Program-made: the position numbers and the translations under genes
Assembly: GCA_023433405.1 (NCBI GenBank)
Contig: JAEZCT010000007.1
Span: 1-52,029, forward strand
DNA: 52,029 nt
Source of the DNA: Bacillota bacterium
Lineage (GTDB): Bacteria; Bacillota; Clostridia; Oscillospirales; Ruminococcaceae
Direction: 5' to 3'
In this document: piece after piece, positions 51,777 to 52,029 of the stretch
Layout of the letters: each line of letters starts with the position of its first letter
Position numbering within the stretch: position 1 is the stretch's first letter
The notes under the pieces: generated by a model
What the model was told of the DNA's origin: nothing
The model's database searches: none
The model's input: the letters and a program-made list of their open reading frames with translations, nothing else

Positions 51777-52029
51777 GTGCGGGGTATAAAAATTAGAGGA
51801 ATGTTTATAGTTTTTCCATATTGCATAGTGTTTATGTTCCGTTATCGTACGCTGTTCCAAAACACGAAGTCCAAGCCTTCCTGGAGGTAATTCGAATCTT
51901 GTTTTAAGGGAATCTATTCTATCGGGCGGCTTATAAATGTTCATAGAAATTAGTATAATCCTCGCGGGGAGTGGTTTCACCACTCTCCGCGCGGCAGCTT
52001 GTTATTTTCTACTTCATTTAGAGTACCGA
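51777..52029. other. Right-edge intergenic region
   Basis: No gene supported. A palindrome CGCGGGGAGTGG (about 51963-51974), pairing with CACCACTCTCCGCG, has no T-run after it. An AAATTAGTAT-like end (about 51946-51955) may be a fragment of the hairpin repeat. Confidence 0.4.

Noticed and set aside
51963..51992. Terminator at the right edge
   Set aside because: The hairpin has no T-run on either side and no gene in the window ends there.

Overview
The window looks like chromosomal DNA of a low-to-mid GC Gram-positive anaerobe of the class Clostridia, most like the Oscillospirales/Ruminococcaceae. This is inferred from gene content: GapN, a PduL phosphotransacylase, a GlpA/oxidoreductase/DUF1667 trio, a MecA-like adaptor, a PASTA kinase-like protein, LplB-type sugar permeases and intracellular arabinosidases. 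AGGAGG-type ribosome binding sites and consensus sigma-A promoters fit this. I saw no rRNA, tRNA, CRISPR array, prophage or replication origin.

Layout. 1-420: the end of an upstream transcription unit (hairpin repeat and terminator) and the rpe promoter. 421-1642: rpe, and a convergent mecA-like gene. 2038-7461: an Rnf-derived gene set in the order C-D-E-A, without G or B, followed by a membrane-anchored DUF4015-type protein and a small protein carrying the GGADGPT motif of Na+-pumping decarboxylase beta subunits. 7685-15247: a SorC-type regulator diverging from a probable polyol operon (APH-like kinase, GlpA-like dehydrogenase, FAD/NAD oxidoreductase, DUF1667 protein, iron-type alcohol dehydrogenase). 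15255-18208: a strong promoter, a leader ORF and a terminator ahead of a three-gene ABC-2 exporter. 18493-19910: pduL and a decayed ISAs1-type transposase. 20084-26545: a PASTA pseudokinase, a TIM-barrel isomerase, an SDR, a DUF4256 protein and RecQ. 26592-28552: two flavoproteins diverging from a TetR gene over a shared operator. 28766-32345: gapN, then an AT-richer TetR/SDR pair. 32891-35045: a tandem PII-like protein with a DUF1538 membrane protein. 35825-47115: an AraC regulator, sugar ABC importer and cytoplasmic glycosidases (beta-helix protein, two GH43 and a GH51 remnant), a Gram-positive arabinan/arabinoxylan-type locus. 47285-51601: an M13 lipoprotein peptidase, a small P-loop protein and pgi.

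The two most unusual things are these. (1) The Rnf-like set has lost three of the four membrane cysteines that hold the intramembrane iron cluster (RnfE C to A33 and C to T116; RnfA C to S30), the FMN/NADH motifs of RnfC, and RnfB and RnfG altogether. RnfD and the two 4Fe-4S motifs of RnfC are kept. It cannot work as a standard ferredoxin:NAD+ pump and may be a repurposed Rnf scaffold. (2) A family of about 100-120 bp hairpin-forming repeats with CTAAT/ATTAG ends flanked by TA occurs at least ten times (plus one decayed copy) in intergenic DNA. It has a young 102-bp subfamily and an older longer one and behaves like a MITE.

Regulatory DNA is unusually legible: several promoters match the -35/-10 consensus with 17-bp spacing, and palindromes or direct repeats suit the adjacent SorC, TetR and AraC regulators.
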